DNA of 64,000 nt from Methylobacterium sp. J-067 (lineage in GTDB: Bacteria > Pseudomonadota > Alphaproteobacteria > Rhizobiales > Beijerinckiaceae): contig NZ_JAKSXZ010000140.1 of assembly GCF_022829465.1 (NCBI RefSeq), forward strand, positions 1 through 64,000, given 5' to 3'. Below the pieces are notes generated by a model. It was not told the DNA's origin, searched no databases, and was given only the letters and a program-made list of their open reading frames with translations. This document shows positions 8,875 to 16,006 of the stretch, piece by piece (positions within the stretch are counted from its first letter, which is position 1; every line of letters begins with the position of its first letter). Made by a program: the position numbers and the translations under genes.

Positions 8875-10842
8875 TCAGAGGCCGAGCAGGTGGATGCCCG
8901 TCGTCGCGCTATGCGCCATCGGATCGGCATGAGCGGCTTGGGCATGGCCGCCGAGGTCGAGGGAGGCGAGGCCGAGATCGCCCATCAGGTCGTGCGAGGC
9001 TCCGGCCTCGGCCGGAGCGGCCGTCGCCACCGGCACGATGTCGTGAAGCTGCCCGACGAGGGAATCGGCCGTGGCACCGGTCGCGGGGAAGGCGATGTGG
9101 TCCCCCGTGAGAAGGTTGGCACTGACGGCGCTCGGCTCGCCGGCCGGTGCGGTCAGCGCGCTCGCCTGGACGGTGTGGGAGGCGTCCGTGCCCGGCGACA
9201 GGACGGCGACGTCGGCGGCGGGTGTCGCCGTCGCCGGGCCGGCCGAGAGGTTGACCAGCGGATGGCTGCCCGCCGCGTCGCCCGTCAGCCCTCCGAGCAG
9301 GCCGCCGAGCGGAGCCCCCGCGCCGCCCGATCCGGCATTGGCGAGGAGGCCCGTTAACGAGCCGACCACGCCACTCGCCGCCCCGATCCCATGCCCGGCA
9401 TCCGCGACCGCTTGGCCGATGGCCGTGGTCCCGTTGCCGCCCGCGACCGCACCGGGCAGGTTCGCAGCATCGGTCAGGAGATTGCTGGTTTCGCCCAGCT
9501 CCCCGAGCCCGAGGGTGTTGCCGAGACCGAGCACCGAATGGACGGGATCGTTGAGGACCGGCATGGCGTGGCCGACCTGCTCCAGGTTCGCGTGCACCCC
9601 GTCGATCACCTGGTTGGCCAGATCGGCCACCGGCTGCGCCGGAGCGCCTTGACCCAGCAGGCTGCCCGTTCCGCCCAGCGGCGTTCCCTCGCCGCCGAGA
9701 CTGCTCGCGAGGCCGGTTACGCCACCGAGGAGAGTGCCGGCCGCGCCCGCTACCGCCCCGGTATCGGACAGGATCGGCGCCAGCGCGGAAAGGCCTTGCC
9801 CTTCGACGAGCCCGCCCGGCAGGGCCGCGACATCGGTGAGCAGGGTACCGCTCTGCCCGAGATGGCCGAGCCCGATGGTCTCGCCGAGGCCGGTCAGACC
9901 ATGGATGGTATCGTTCAGCGGCGCCACCTCGTGCCCCACGGTCTCGAGGCTCGTGTGAAAATTGAGGATGCCGGTGTTGGCGAGGCTGGTGACCGGCGCC
10001 AGCGGCCCATCGCCGGCCAGAAGGCCGCCATTGCCTAGCGTCCCAGTCAGGGAGCCCACCAGGGTGTCGGTCGCGCCGAAGGCATGGGCAAGATCGGTCA
10101 GCACCGGGCTCACCGAGGTCAGCCCGCCGCCGCCCAGGACGGAGCCGGGCAGCGTGGACAGATCGGTCAGCAGCGTGCCCGCCTCACCGAGATGGCCGAG
10201 CCCGACCGTCTCGCCGAGGCCCGTCACCGCATGGAGCGGCGCATTGAGCACGGGATTCTGATGCCCGGCCTCCTCCAGGGTGGCATGGGTCTGGAGCACC
10301 GCCTGATTGAGGATCGTCTCCGCCGGCGCAAGAACGCTGCCGCTGCCGACAAGGCCGTTGCCGGCCGCCGGCGCCGCTGCGACCGTATCGGCCAGCCCAT
10401 TGGCACTGGTGGCGACGTTTCCCGCATCGTTCAGGATCGGGGCGAGGTTTCCGGCATCGGCCGGGTTCGCGGTGACGCCGCCGAGATCGGTCAGTAGATT
10501 GCCGTTCTCGCCGAGATGGCCGAGCCCGATCGTCTCGCCCAGGGCAGTCAGCCCGTGAAGCGGCCCGTTCGCGGGGGCGACCTCATGGCCGACGGTCTCG
10601 AGTTGCGCATGGGTGTCGAGGACGATCTGGTTGGCTGGCGCCGAGAGGGCATCCGGGAGCGGCGACGGATCGGCATTGCCGGCACCGGCATCGGTCGCGC
10701 CTTCGACCAGGGACGCAATCGGACCGAGGCTACCGAGTTGTGACGTCGAGAGAGCCGTCGAAGACAAGAATGCGCCCGGCCCGCCGAGCCATTCGAGAGA
10801 TCGCGAAGACGAACCGAGAACGGAAAGTGGAGATGTGGACAT
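8875..10842 (-). CDS. Repeat-rich protein, candidate type I secretion substrate
   Basis: A 655-residue protein made almost wholly of Gly, Ala, Leu, Thr and Val, with no N-terminal signal peptide. Residues about 70-520 hold four repeats of 108-120 residues. Each begins with a conserved block of the form T-H-A-x-L-E-x-x-G-H, then L-N-x-x-x-H, then GLGETxGLGHLG and LLTDL, followed by a variable Gly/Leu linker. A non-repeated region of about 130 residues and the C-terminal tail GIHLLGL follow. It contains no RTX nonapeptides, no cysteines and no enzyme motif. It is the first gene of an operon with a complete type I exporter, so secretion by that exporter is a strong inference; its function (surface adhesion, matrix, metal binding) is unknown. 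The ATG at 10842 has GGAGG five bases upstream. Confidence 0.85.
   Translation of the reverse strand: MSTSPLSVLGSSSRSLEWLGGPGAFLSSTALSTSQLGSLGPIASLVEGATDAGAGNADPSPLPDALSAPANQIVLDTHAQLETVGHEVAPANGPLHGLTALGETIGLGHLGENGNLLTDLGGVTANPADAGNLAPILNDAGNVATSANGLADTVAAAPAAGNGLVGSGSVLAPAETILNQAVLQTHATLEEAGHQNPVLNAPLHAVTGLGETVGLGHLGEAGTLLTDLSTLPGSVLGGGGLTSVSPVLTDLAHAFGATDTLVGSLTGTLGNGGLLAGDGPLAPVTSLANTGILNFHTSLETVGHEVAPLNDTIHGLTGLGETIGLGHLGQSGTLLTDVAALPGGLVEGQGLSALAPILSDTGAVAGAAGTLLGGVTGLASSLGGEGTPLGGTGSLLGQGAPAQPVADLANQVIDGVHANLEQVGHAMPVLNDPVHSVLGLGNTLGLGELGETSNLLTDAANLPGAVAGGNGTTAIGQAVADAGHGIGAASGVVGSLTGLLANAGSGGAGAPLGGLLGGLTGDAAGSHPLVNLSAGPATATPAADVAVLSPGTDASHTVQASALTAPAGEPSAVSANLLTGDHIAFPATGATADSLVGQLHDIVPVATAAPAEAGASHDLMGDLGLASLDLGGHAQAAHADPMAHSATTGIHLLGL
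9286..10635 (-). repeat. Four tandem coding repeats of about 110-120 codons
   Basis: The conserved cores start near protein residues 75, 184, 294 and 415. Each core is about 48 residues; the linkers vary in length and sequence. Four histidines per core are conserved in repeats 1-3, while repeat 4 has lost one (GLGHLG has become GLGELG). The DNA is similar but not identical between copies, so the duplication is not recent. Confidence 0.85.
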
Positions 10843-11156
10843 CAAAGCCTCCAGTTTCCCCGCCCAACCTCCTGATTCAATTCTGAGTTGCAGAAGCCGC
10901 GCCTCTGGATGGTTCCTGTAGTAAATAGAGAATTATGATCTTGCCTTTATTTGTCCGATGATAAGACGTTAGACTGCGTTTAAGAGCGAGCATGAATTCA
11001 AAATCCAAGATATCACATATAGAACTCGTTCAAAAATTCCGATTTGCCCCAACAAAGCATTCTTTGTTCGTAGTTTATTCACCCTACCCTTTCGCGCCGT
11101 GAACTCGCTCACAGGTTGTAGGTTGACCGACATCGCGTTGTTTGCCGGTGACAAGC
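10843..11156. other. AT-rich divergent intergenic region
   Basis: About 310 bases between the secretion operon and a small plus-strand gene, clearly poorer in GC than the flanking genes. It must hold the promoter of the secretion operon. It contains the inverted repeat at 11051-11068. A 66-codon frame on the minus strand (10969-11169) crosses it but has no ribosome binding site and unnatural composition. No standard promoter could be assigned with confidence. Confidence 0.5.
11051..11068. promoter_or_regulatory. Perfect inverted repeat AACAAAG-CATT-CTTTGTT
   Basis: Two exact 7-base arms (11051-11057 and 11062-11068) flank a 4-base spacer in AT-rich DNA about 210 bases upstream of the secretion operon and 90 bases upstream of a small gene. 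The size and symmetry fit a dimeric regulator's operator. There is no T-run that would make it a terminator. Confidence 0.35.
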
Positions 11157-11378
11157 ATGCCGCACTCAATTTTCATCAAGGAGCGAAAAGGCGACGTGGG
11201 GCGTCCGCCGGAACTGGTCGCTTACGACATCGACAGCGTGGCTTTGGCCAATCGACTGGTCCGGTCCATCGCCAAATCGAACCGCGTCAACGGATTCGAC
11301 CGTATGACGCATCAGCGCTGGTTCAAATTGAAGGACTCGATCTTCTACGTGTACAGAATGGAGATCGAATACAACTGA
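11157..11378 (+). CDS. Small hypothetical protein
   Basis: A 73-residue basic soluble protein starting MPHSIFIKERKGDVGRPPEL. It has an alternating charged and aromatic C-terminus (RWFKLKDSIFYVYRMEIEY) that suggests a beta-hairpin end. I do not recognise the family. The ATG at 11157 lies in the DNA reading CATCAAGGAG only after the start, so no good upstream ribosome binding site is seen; an in-frame TTG at 11142 is an alternative. It lies in the low-GC accessory stretch. Confidence 0.45.
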   Translation: MPHSIFIKERKGDVGRPPELVAYDIDSVALANRLVRSIAKSNRVNGFDRMTHQRWFKLKDSIFYVYRMEIEYN

Positions 11379-11461
11379 ATGTCGGAGCGTATCACTGCCA
11401 TGACGGCACGCCCGGCGACACTATGGCCGGGCGTGCCGAGTATAGAGGGCTATCGGCTCCG

Positions 11462-11794
11462 TCAGCAGCTAAGGCGACGGCCTTCGCGGCGTCCGTACGT
11501 CTGGTAATGAAACAGGCCGGACCTCATCTGGCCGCCCATGACCGCCCGGCGTACATCGGGATTGCAGCGCAGATACTCGCGCTCATCGAACGCATAGTCG
11601 CCGCGCCCGCCGCGCGGTCCGCGGTCATAGTCCCGGTCGTAGCCGCGACGGTCACGGGGATCGTCATCGCGGTCACGGCCGTCGTAATCGCGCCGGTCGT
11701 ATCCATAGTCACGCCCGCCATAGGGCTGCGCCAACGCCGGGGTCAGTCCGCTCAGCAGGGCCAAACCCAAAACGGTCGCAGAGATTACCTTCAT
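11462..11794 (-). CDS. Secreted Arg/Asp/Tyr-rich protein with NPDV-HYxxYGRxEGR motif
   Basis: A 110-residue protein with a clear signal peptide (MKVISATVLGLALLSG, cleavage expected after ALA at about residue 22). A low-complexity middle of Gly, Tyr, Arg and Asp (about 24-66) precedes a folded-looking end with a single NPDV motif and HYQTYGRREGR. That last pattern is the same short module seen, often in tandem, in many alphaproteobacterial secreted or glycosyltransferase-linked proteins; its function is not established. Two cysteines bracket the module and might pair. The ribosome binding site GAGGAGGA lies just upstream of the ATG. It is probably periplasmic or surface-located; no enzyme function is suggested. 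Confidence 0.75.
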   Translation of the reverse strand: MKVISATVLGLALLSGLTPALAQPYGGRDYGYDRRDYDGRDRDDDPRDRRGYDRDYDRGPRGGRGDYAFDEREYLRCNPDVRRAVMGGQMRSGLFHYQTYGRREGRRLSC

Positions 11795-11903
11795 GATGCC
11801 TTCCTCCTCGTTGCGACCTGGGAACGCTCAAGGTGGAAAGCGGTTCGAATTCGAACTGCCGAGTTACGCCTCATTGACGCCGGGGTATCATGAGGCGGGG
11901 GCG

Positions 11904-12590
11904 TCATCGTTCCGGCATACGGCGGATGGACTCGAGATTGTCGGATGACAGGTCCGCTTCGATGGCGCCATGACGTTGAGCGACGGCCTTCACATCGCCG
12001 GCCGGGTGCGGTTTCGCGGTCGCCGTCTTCTTCTGATCCGATCCCGGTTTCGATGCTGCATCGCGGGCGGGCCATTCTTCGTACCGTATCGCCCGGGCGG
12101 GCTTCTGATCACCGCACCCTTCGCAGACCGACACGAGCCAGGATTGCCAAAGCCCGTCGGTCTTCTCCTCCATCGACTTGGCTTGCTCCCGGTGCGCGGA
12201 GGCTAGCTCGACGGTGTTGAGATCGGACTGCTTCTGCGGAGGAGCGAGCGCGCGAAGCTCATCGAGCTTCACATCCCGCTTCTCTTCCGCGACTTTCGGC
12301 GTCGATAGCGTTCCGGTGGTCGCCGGATCGGGCCGACACCCCGTACAAACCTTCGCCGCGATCGCATCATCGACGACTTGGCGTGACGTCGGTTTGTCGA
12401 TTTCTTTTATTGAGGTCGGGCTTGCATCGCGACTCGGTGGCTTTGTCTGGCCAACCGCCGTCGTGTTAGGCACTTTCTCGGTCGATAACGGATCGTTTAT
12501 GGTCGTTCTTGGCTGGTCCTGCGCCTGAGCCGGCGCCGCTAAAGCACAGCAAAGAACCATTCCGGTGATCAGGCGACGACGTATTGTCAT
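11904..12590 (-). CDS. Exported hypothetical protein with two CxxC motifs
   Basis: A 228-residue protein with a signal peptide (MTIRRRLITGMVLCCALAAP, AQA cleavage) and a hydrophilic, proline- and lysine-rich remainder. Two CxxC pairs stand out: CTGC near residue 84 and CEGC near 155, which could bind metal or form redox pairs. No family is recognised. The ATG at 12590 has GGAG six bases upstream, whereas the in-frame ATG at 12602 has none. Codon use is less GC-biased than in housekeeping genes, in keeping with the accessory nature of this stretch. Confidence 0.7.
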   Translation of the reverse strand: MTIRRRLITGMVLCCALAAPAQAQDQPRTTINDPLSTEKVPNTTAVGQTKPPSRDASPTSIKEIDKPTSRQVVDDAIAAKVCTGCRPDPATTGTLSTPKVAEEKRDVKLDELRALAPPQKQSDLNTVELASAHREQAKSMEEKTDGLWQSWLVSVCEGCGDQKPARAIRYEEWPARDAASKPGSDQKKTATAKPHPAGDVKAVAQRHGAIEADLSSDNLESIRRMPER

Positions 12591-12838
12591 GGCGAACTCC
12601 ATGACACACCAATCATAGTTTTGACGAATGGTTCACTATAAAATATGTTGTTTCTGGTACCCGGCGCCGGCGTTTCGCCTGAGGTTCTCAGGCGTAAATT
12701 GGTAGCGTGCGGCAGCGATCATCAGAAGACGATCTCGCCTACACAGCGAGGCGGATACGGAACTGGAACGCTCCGACAAGCTGGCGGGTTTGTCTGTGCC
12801 CACACCGCAGCTTGGCAGGTGGGGCCCGGAGTAAGCCA

Positions 12839-13138
12839 TTGTTCAACGTACCGACATTCACGGCCGGCTTGTTTGCGGCCGGCATGCTGTTCGCGCCCGT
12901 CCAGGCATCCGCGGCTCAGATCGGCGTCGGCGCCGTCCCTGAAACGGCGAGTGCGGTGCACGAAGTACAGTACGGGTATGGCGGCCCCCGCTTCGGGTAC
13001 GGCCACCGTGGCTACGGCCGCCCGCACTTCCGTGGTCGCGGCTACGGTTATGGCCGTGGCTACGGACACCGCTACGGTTACGGCCGTGGGTATGGGCGTG
13101 GCTACGGTCACGGGTATGGGCGTCCCGGGATCTTTTAA
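12839..13138 (+). CDS. Secreted Gly-Tyr-Arg repeat protein
   Basis: A 99-residue protein with a signal peptide (FTAGLFAAGMLFAPVQASAA) and a C-terminal half built of GYGRGYGxGYGR-like repeats, about 50 residues of nearly only Gly, Tyr, Arg and His. Such tails are usually disordered and may bind nucleic acid, polysaccharide or metal; no function can be assigned. The TTG at 12839 is preferred because GGAG lies seven bases upstream and it places the hydrophobic signal at the N-terminus. A longer frame from 12707 would bury the signal peptide. A good intrinsic terminator follows. Confidence 0.7.
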   Translation: MFNVPTFTAGLFAAGMLFAPVQASAAQIGVGAVPETASAVHEVQYGYGGPRFGYGHRGYGRPHFRGRGYGYGRGYGHRYGYGRGYGRGYGHGYGRPGIF

Positions 13139-13166
13139 GCGCATCTCACGCTCGCTGATTGCAAAG

Positions 13167-13200
13167 AGCCCGCCCGGATTTCACCGTGCGGGCTTTTTCT
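13167..13200 (+). terminator. Intrinsic terminator after the Gly-Tyr-rich gene
   Basis: AGCCCGC (13167-13173) pairs with GCGGGCT (13188-13194) around a 14-base loop and runs directly into TTTTTCT. It lies 29 bases after the stop codon. Confidence 0.8.
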
Positions 13201-13265
13201 TGAAGCGATTCAACTCGCCCGGGCACCGCTTTAGACGCAATCAACTCCAGGATTTTTAAGCGCCG

Positions 13266-14441
13266 TCAGACTAACATTCGGCGCACGGCATTTTTCACAT
13301 GCAATGGGACGCCTTTTCTAAAGGCGGCCGCGTAACCGAGCAGAGGTTTTTCAATTATACAATAGAAGACTGTGGCTATTACGCTGATCATTACGACGCT
13401 GACCGCCACGACGATGGCCATGCCGATGCCACCAAGGCTCCCACAGTACCTCTCAGTTACAAGAAACACGGCTTGCACGACCTGAACGTGTACAAGATAG
13501 ACGGAATATGAGGCAATGCCGACTTGGGCCAAGCCGGGACGGGTGCATAGCCAATAAAAGAAGCCGCGACCGCTAGCCAAAGCACTGAACATGATGGCGA
13601 TCAACACCATCCGTGCCACGATTTCCATGCCAATTCCGGATACCCAAGGCTGAAGCCCCGCGAAGGCCAGGAAGGCTGGGAAGCCGAGAGCACGCATCAG
13701 CGCCGAGGTCGGGCGCCAGCCATTTTGCCATACCGCATTGGCAACGATCCCGAGTAGAAAGAGCGGAATGAACACAAGAAGAGTGTGCTGAAGTCGATCA
13801 CTCCCGGAGGCGAGGGAGACCAAAGCAATCACGCCGCCTGCCGATAGCGTCCAAGCCGAGGCGGCACCAAGGCCCTTCCGGTTCGCCAGGTGGGCGAAAC
13901 CGAGGCACAGAAGCGGTGAAAGAATATAGAAATGCATCTCTACCTCCAGGGTCCAGCCTGGCGGGAAAAGACGTGGCAGTGTGCCGTATACAACTTGGTG
14001 CAGAAACAAGCTGCTGGCTAGCAAGCTCTCTGTCAGTGAAGTTGGCTGTGTCTGGAACTGAGTGACGCGTTGAGGCACCCAACCCGTCGAGATCAGCGCA
14101 AGCCTGGTCACGAATAACAAGATCAGATAAGGCGGCGCAATCCGCAACACCCTTCGCGCGTAAAATTTGGCTAATTCATACCTACCCGTATTGATTTCTC
14201 TGGTCAGTGAACCGTTGATCAGAAACCCACTTATCACAAAGATCAGATATACACCGGAAGCCGAAGCGCCTGTCGTATCGAAGATATACCGCGAGATGGG
14301 TCCGATTTCGTGTGCTTCAAAATTAAAACGATAGACTCTTTGGGAGATATGCCCCAATACAACTAATGTAATTGCCAAGCCACGTAGACCATCGATTTCG
14401 ACTTGGCGAACGTTTGGTAGGCTGCCATTTATCGGCTCCAT
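13266..14441 (-). CDS. Acyltransferase 3 family membrane protein (OafA/YrhL type)
   Basis: A 391-residue integral membrane O-acyltransferase, a family that moves acetyl or other acyl groups onto surface polysaccharide or lipid. About ten hydrophobic helices are visible. The family start VEIDGLRGLAITLVVLGH carries the conserved Arg and His, and GVYLIFVISGFLI matches the second conserved block. The ATG at 14441 places the signature about 20 residues in, as is usual; the frame extends to a GTG at 14564 but the extra part looks unnatural. GC is clearly lower than in neighbouring housekeeping genes, suggesting acquisition by transfer. The substrate is unknown. Confidence 0.88.
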   Translation of the reverse strand: MEPINGSLPNVRQVEIDGLRGLAITLVVLGHISQRVYRFNFEAHEIGPISRYIFDTTGASASGVYLIFVISGFLINGSLTREINTGRYELAKFYARRVLRIAPPYLILLFVTRLALISTGWVPQRVTQFQTQPTSLTESLLASSLFLHQVVYGTLPRLFPPGWTLEVEMHFYILSPLLCLGFAHLANRKGLGAASAWTLSAGGVIALVSLASGSDRLQHTLLVFIPLFLLGIVANAVWQNGWRPTSALMRALGFPAFLAFAGLQPWVSGIGMEIVARMVLIAIMFSALASGRGFFYWLCTRPGLAQVGIASYSVYLVHVQVVQAVFLVTERYCGSLGGIGMAIVVAVSVVMISVIATVFYCIIEKPLLGYAAAFRKGVPLHVKNAVRRMLV

Positions 14442-14940
14442 GCTGGGCCTGCCGTTCCATGAGCTTGCCGGTACCAGCCACGAGCACAAATCCGCGGCCT
14501 CACAGGCGCTCAGTACCGCAAGTCCTAAGCCAGTGATGTGACTGTTGGTGCGGCGCACAATCACCGTGTCGTGAAAGGGGGTTTGGGCGCGTTACCCTCC
14601 ATCACGGCAGAGCGTCAGGCCTATTGGGGGACCAATGGAATCGCGTTCTGTGCTGCATTCGTTGGCTCTGTCGGGCCGACCTCCCGACCCTCGCGGTCGC
14701 AAGCCCGGCGCGGGTCGCGGCGATGACGCGGGACAGGATCGCCGTGGCCTGAAGAGGAGGCGGTGCCGAGGTATCGGGGCTCGGTCATCCTAGAAGTGGC
14801 ATCGATGCCGATGGCGATCCTGGCCTCCACGAGCACGGAAGCACAGGGCCACACCGCAGGAGGGAACGGGCTGGTCCGTCGCTCCGTTCGAACATCACGG
14901 CGGGCCGCGTTGGTTCGCCGGCGCCTACCAGGATACCTAA
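14442..14940. other. Intergenic region before the cold-shock gene
   Basis: About 500 bases without a convincing gene. Short frames exist on both strands, but none has a ribosome binding site together with natural composition. The right-hand part probably forms the promoter and a long 5' leader of the cold-shock gene, a usual feature of that family. No transposase remnant was recognised. Confidence 0.4.
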
Positions 14941-15150
14941 ATGGCTATTGGCACTGTGAAGTGGTTCAACGAGACCAAGGGCTACGGCTTCATCCAGCCC
15001 GATGACGGCGGCAAGGACGTGTTCGTGCATATCTCCGCCGTCGAGCGCGCCGGGATGGGTAGCCTGAATGAAGGGCAGAAGGTCTCCTACGACGTCGAGA
15101 ACGACCGTCGCAGCGGCAAGGAAAGCGCTGGCAACCTGAAGAGCGCGTAA
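14941..15150 (+). CDS. cspA: CspA-family cold-shock protein
   Basis: A 69-residue single cold-shock domain that binds single-stranded RNA and DNA and acts as an RNA chaperone. Both RNA-binding motifs are intact: RNP1 as KGYGFIQ and RNP2 as VFVHIS. The start MAIGTVKWFNETKGYG is typical of the family. AGGA seven bases before the ATG supports this start. The gene is single, with a long untranslated space before it that may carry cold-induced RNA structure. The number of Csp paralogues in this genome is unknown, so the symbol means the family. Confidence 0.93.
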   Translation: MAIGTVKWFNETKGYGFIQPDDGGKDVFVHISAVERAGMGSLNEGQKVSYDVENDRRSGKESAGNLKSA

Positions 15151-15390
15151 GCGCCTCGCTGCCGGTCTGCCTCTTACAGAGCGACATACCTCGATCTGTC
15201 GTCGGTGTTCCCGGCCCGGGACATCCGGCGGCGCTCGACAACACCCGCCGCTAACCGGCAGCACCCATCGTGCCCCCAAGGCCGCGTTGCGTACCGGCCC
15301 CCGCTGGTGAGATCGGACGCTCCCCCGCCCCGTGATCAGATCGGGGCGGGGCCGAGCGGTCCTCTGAGCGGCCTTGGGGCCGGCGATTGG

Positions 15391-15483
15391 CTAGGGCGCG
15401 TACTCGAAGGCCAAAGCATCCCGCTGACGAAAGTACTCGATGGCGTGCTTGGGGAGCCGGGCTTCGACTTGCCGGACATTCAA
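15391..15483 (-). pseudogene. Orphan coding remnant next to the KilA-N fragment
   Basis: In a different minus-strand frame, bases about 15483 down to 15391 read LRLNVRQVEARLPKHAIEYF and then RQRDALAFEYAP with a stop. The composition is natural protein, but it has no start of its own. It follows directly on the KilA-N fragment, out of frame with it. It may be the true C-terminus after a frameshift, or the end of a different lost gene. Confidence 0.4.
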
Positions 15484-15695
15484 TCGTAGACCCACCCTGC
15501 CACCTTCTCGGCGAATGCGGGCGAGAGCCATTGCGCGAGATGGATGGCCACTTGCGGATGCACCCAAGTATGCTGAAGACGCGGGTCTCCTCCGCTAAGT
15601 AACGGAATTAGCTCCGCTATCGGTATACCGAGGGCGGAAGAGAGAGCCTGGGCATGATCTTTAGATGCTCGCGCTTCCCAGTAGCGGCTTCTCAA
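15480..15695 (-). pseudogene. Truncated KilA-N domain (phage/plasmid DNA-binding) fragment
   Basis: About 71 codons reading YWEARASKDHAQALSSALGI and then TWVHPQVAIHLAQWLSPAFA, ending WVYD. The TWVHP..A..LAQWLSP.FA pattern is the hallmark of the KilA-N domain of phage and plasmid DNA-binding proteins. The domain's N-terminal beta-strands are missing and the only start is a TTG inside the domain, so the gene is broken. It lies about 155 bases from the 3' end of a tRNA-Pro gene, the usual landing place of integrating elements. It is most likely the remnant of a decayed prophage or island. Confidence 0.7.
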
Positions 15696-15831
15696 GCAGC
15701 GGCACCGCGCTCGGATCGGCGGACATCCGCAGCCCGCCGAGCGTGATGAGCGCTTCGTCAGTGTCCTGGGCGGCGAGGATTTCGGCTTCGCAGATCGGTT
15801 TGACTATCGGGATAACTGTCGGGACAGTCAT
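15661..15831 (-). CDS. Short open frame beside tRNA-Pro, possibly a gene remnant
   Basis: Fifty-six codons from an ATG at 15831, reading MTVPTVIPIVKPICEAEILA and later LITLGGLRMSADPSAVPLLE. The composition is protein-like. It overlaps the start of the KilA-N fragment by 35 bases in another frame, so a frameshift may have split one original gene. The ribosome binding site is poor. It is given as a possible gene or remnant only. Confidence 0.3.
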   Translation of the reverse strand: MTVPTVIPIVKPICEAEILAAQDTDEALITLGGLRMSADPSAVPLLEKPLLGSASI

Positions 15832-15850
15832 TCCAAACCGAACTAGATAA

Positions 15851-15927
15851 TGGTCGGAGTGGCAGGATTTGAACCTGCGACCCCCACGTCCCGAACGTGG
15901 TGCGCTACCAGACTGCGCTACACTCCG
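15851..15927 (-). tRNA. tRNA-Pro (CGG anticodon)
   Basis: The minus strand folds as a cloverleaf. The acceptor stem CGGAGTG (5' end at 15927) pairs with CACTCCG, and CCA is encoded at 15853-15851. The anticodon stem CCACG/CGTGG surrounds the loop TTCGGGA, giving anticodon CGG, which reads the CCG proline codon. The T arm contains GGTTCAAATCC. The gene's 3' end faces the low-GC stretch and the KilA-N remnant. Confidence 0.97.
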
Positions 15928-16006
15928 AAGGCCGGCGGGGCGGTGAAGCGCGACCGGCGAGGCGGCTTATAGCTGTGGCCTCCCCAGGCCGCAAGCGCCT
16001 CCGCCA

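Noticed and set aside
7135..9357. A 740-codon plus-strand open frame across the ABC exporter and cargo genes
   Set aside because: It covers the ends of two different genes on the other strand, has no domain and is an artefact of GC bias.
9286..10635. Tandem repeats considered as a possible CRISPR array or RTX toxin repeats
   Set aside because: Units are about 330-360 bases and encode protein, without short identical repeats and spacers. The translated repeats lack the GGxGxDxUx nonapeptide, so it is neither a CRISPR nor an RTX protein.
10969..11169. A 66-codon minus-strand frame in the AT-rich gap
   Set aside because: No ribosome binding site, no family resemblance, and it overlaps the inverted repeat and probable promoter region.
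11099..11893. A 264-codon plus-strand frame opposite the secreted NPDV-motif gene
   Set aside because: The minus strand has a perfect signal peptide and ribosome binding site; the plus frame is its shadow.
14442..14940. A transposase remnant suspected in the gap before the cold-shock gene
   Set aside because: No DDE motif, no terminal inverted repeats and no recognisable transposase segment in any frame.
15205..15489. A 94-codon plus-strand frame after the cold-shock gene
   Set aside because: Residues are Pro/Arg-rich and unnatural, and a protein-like remnant reads on the opposite strand over its right end.
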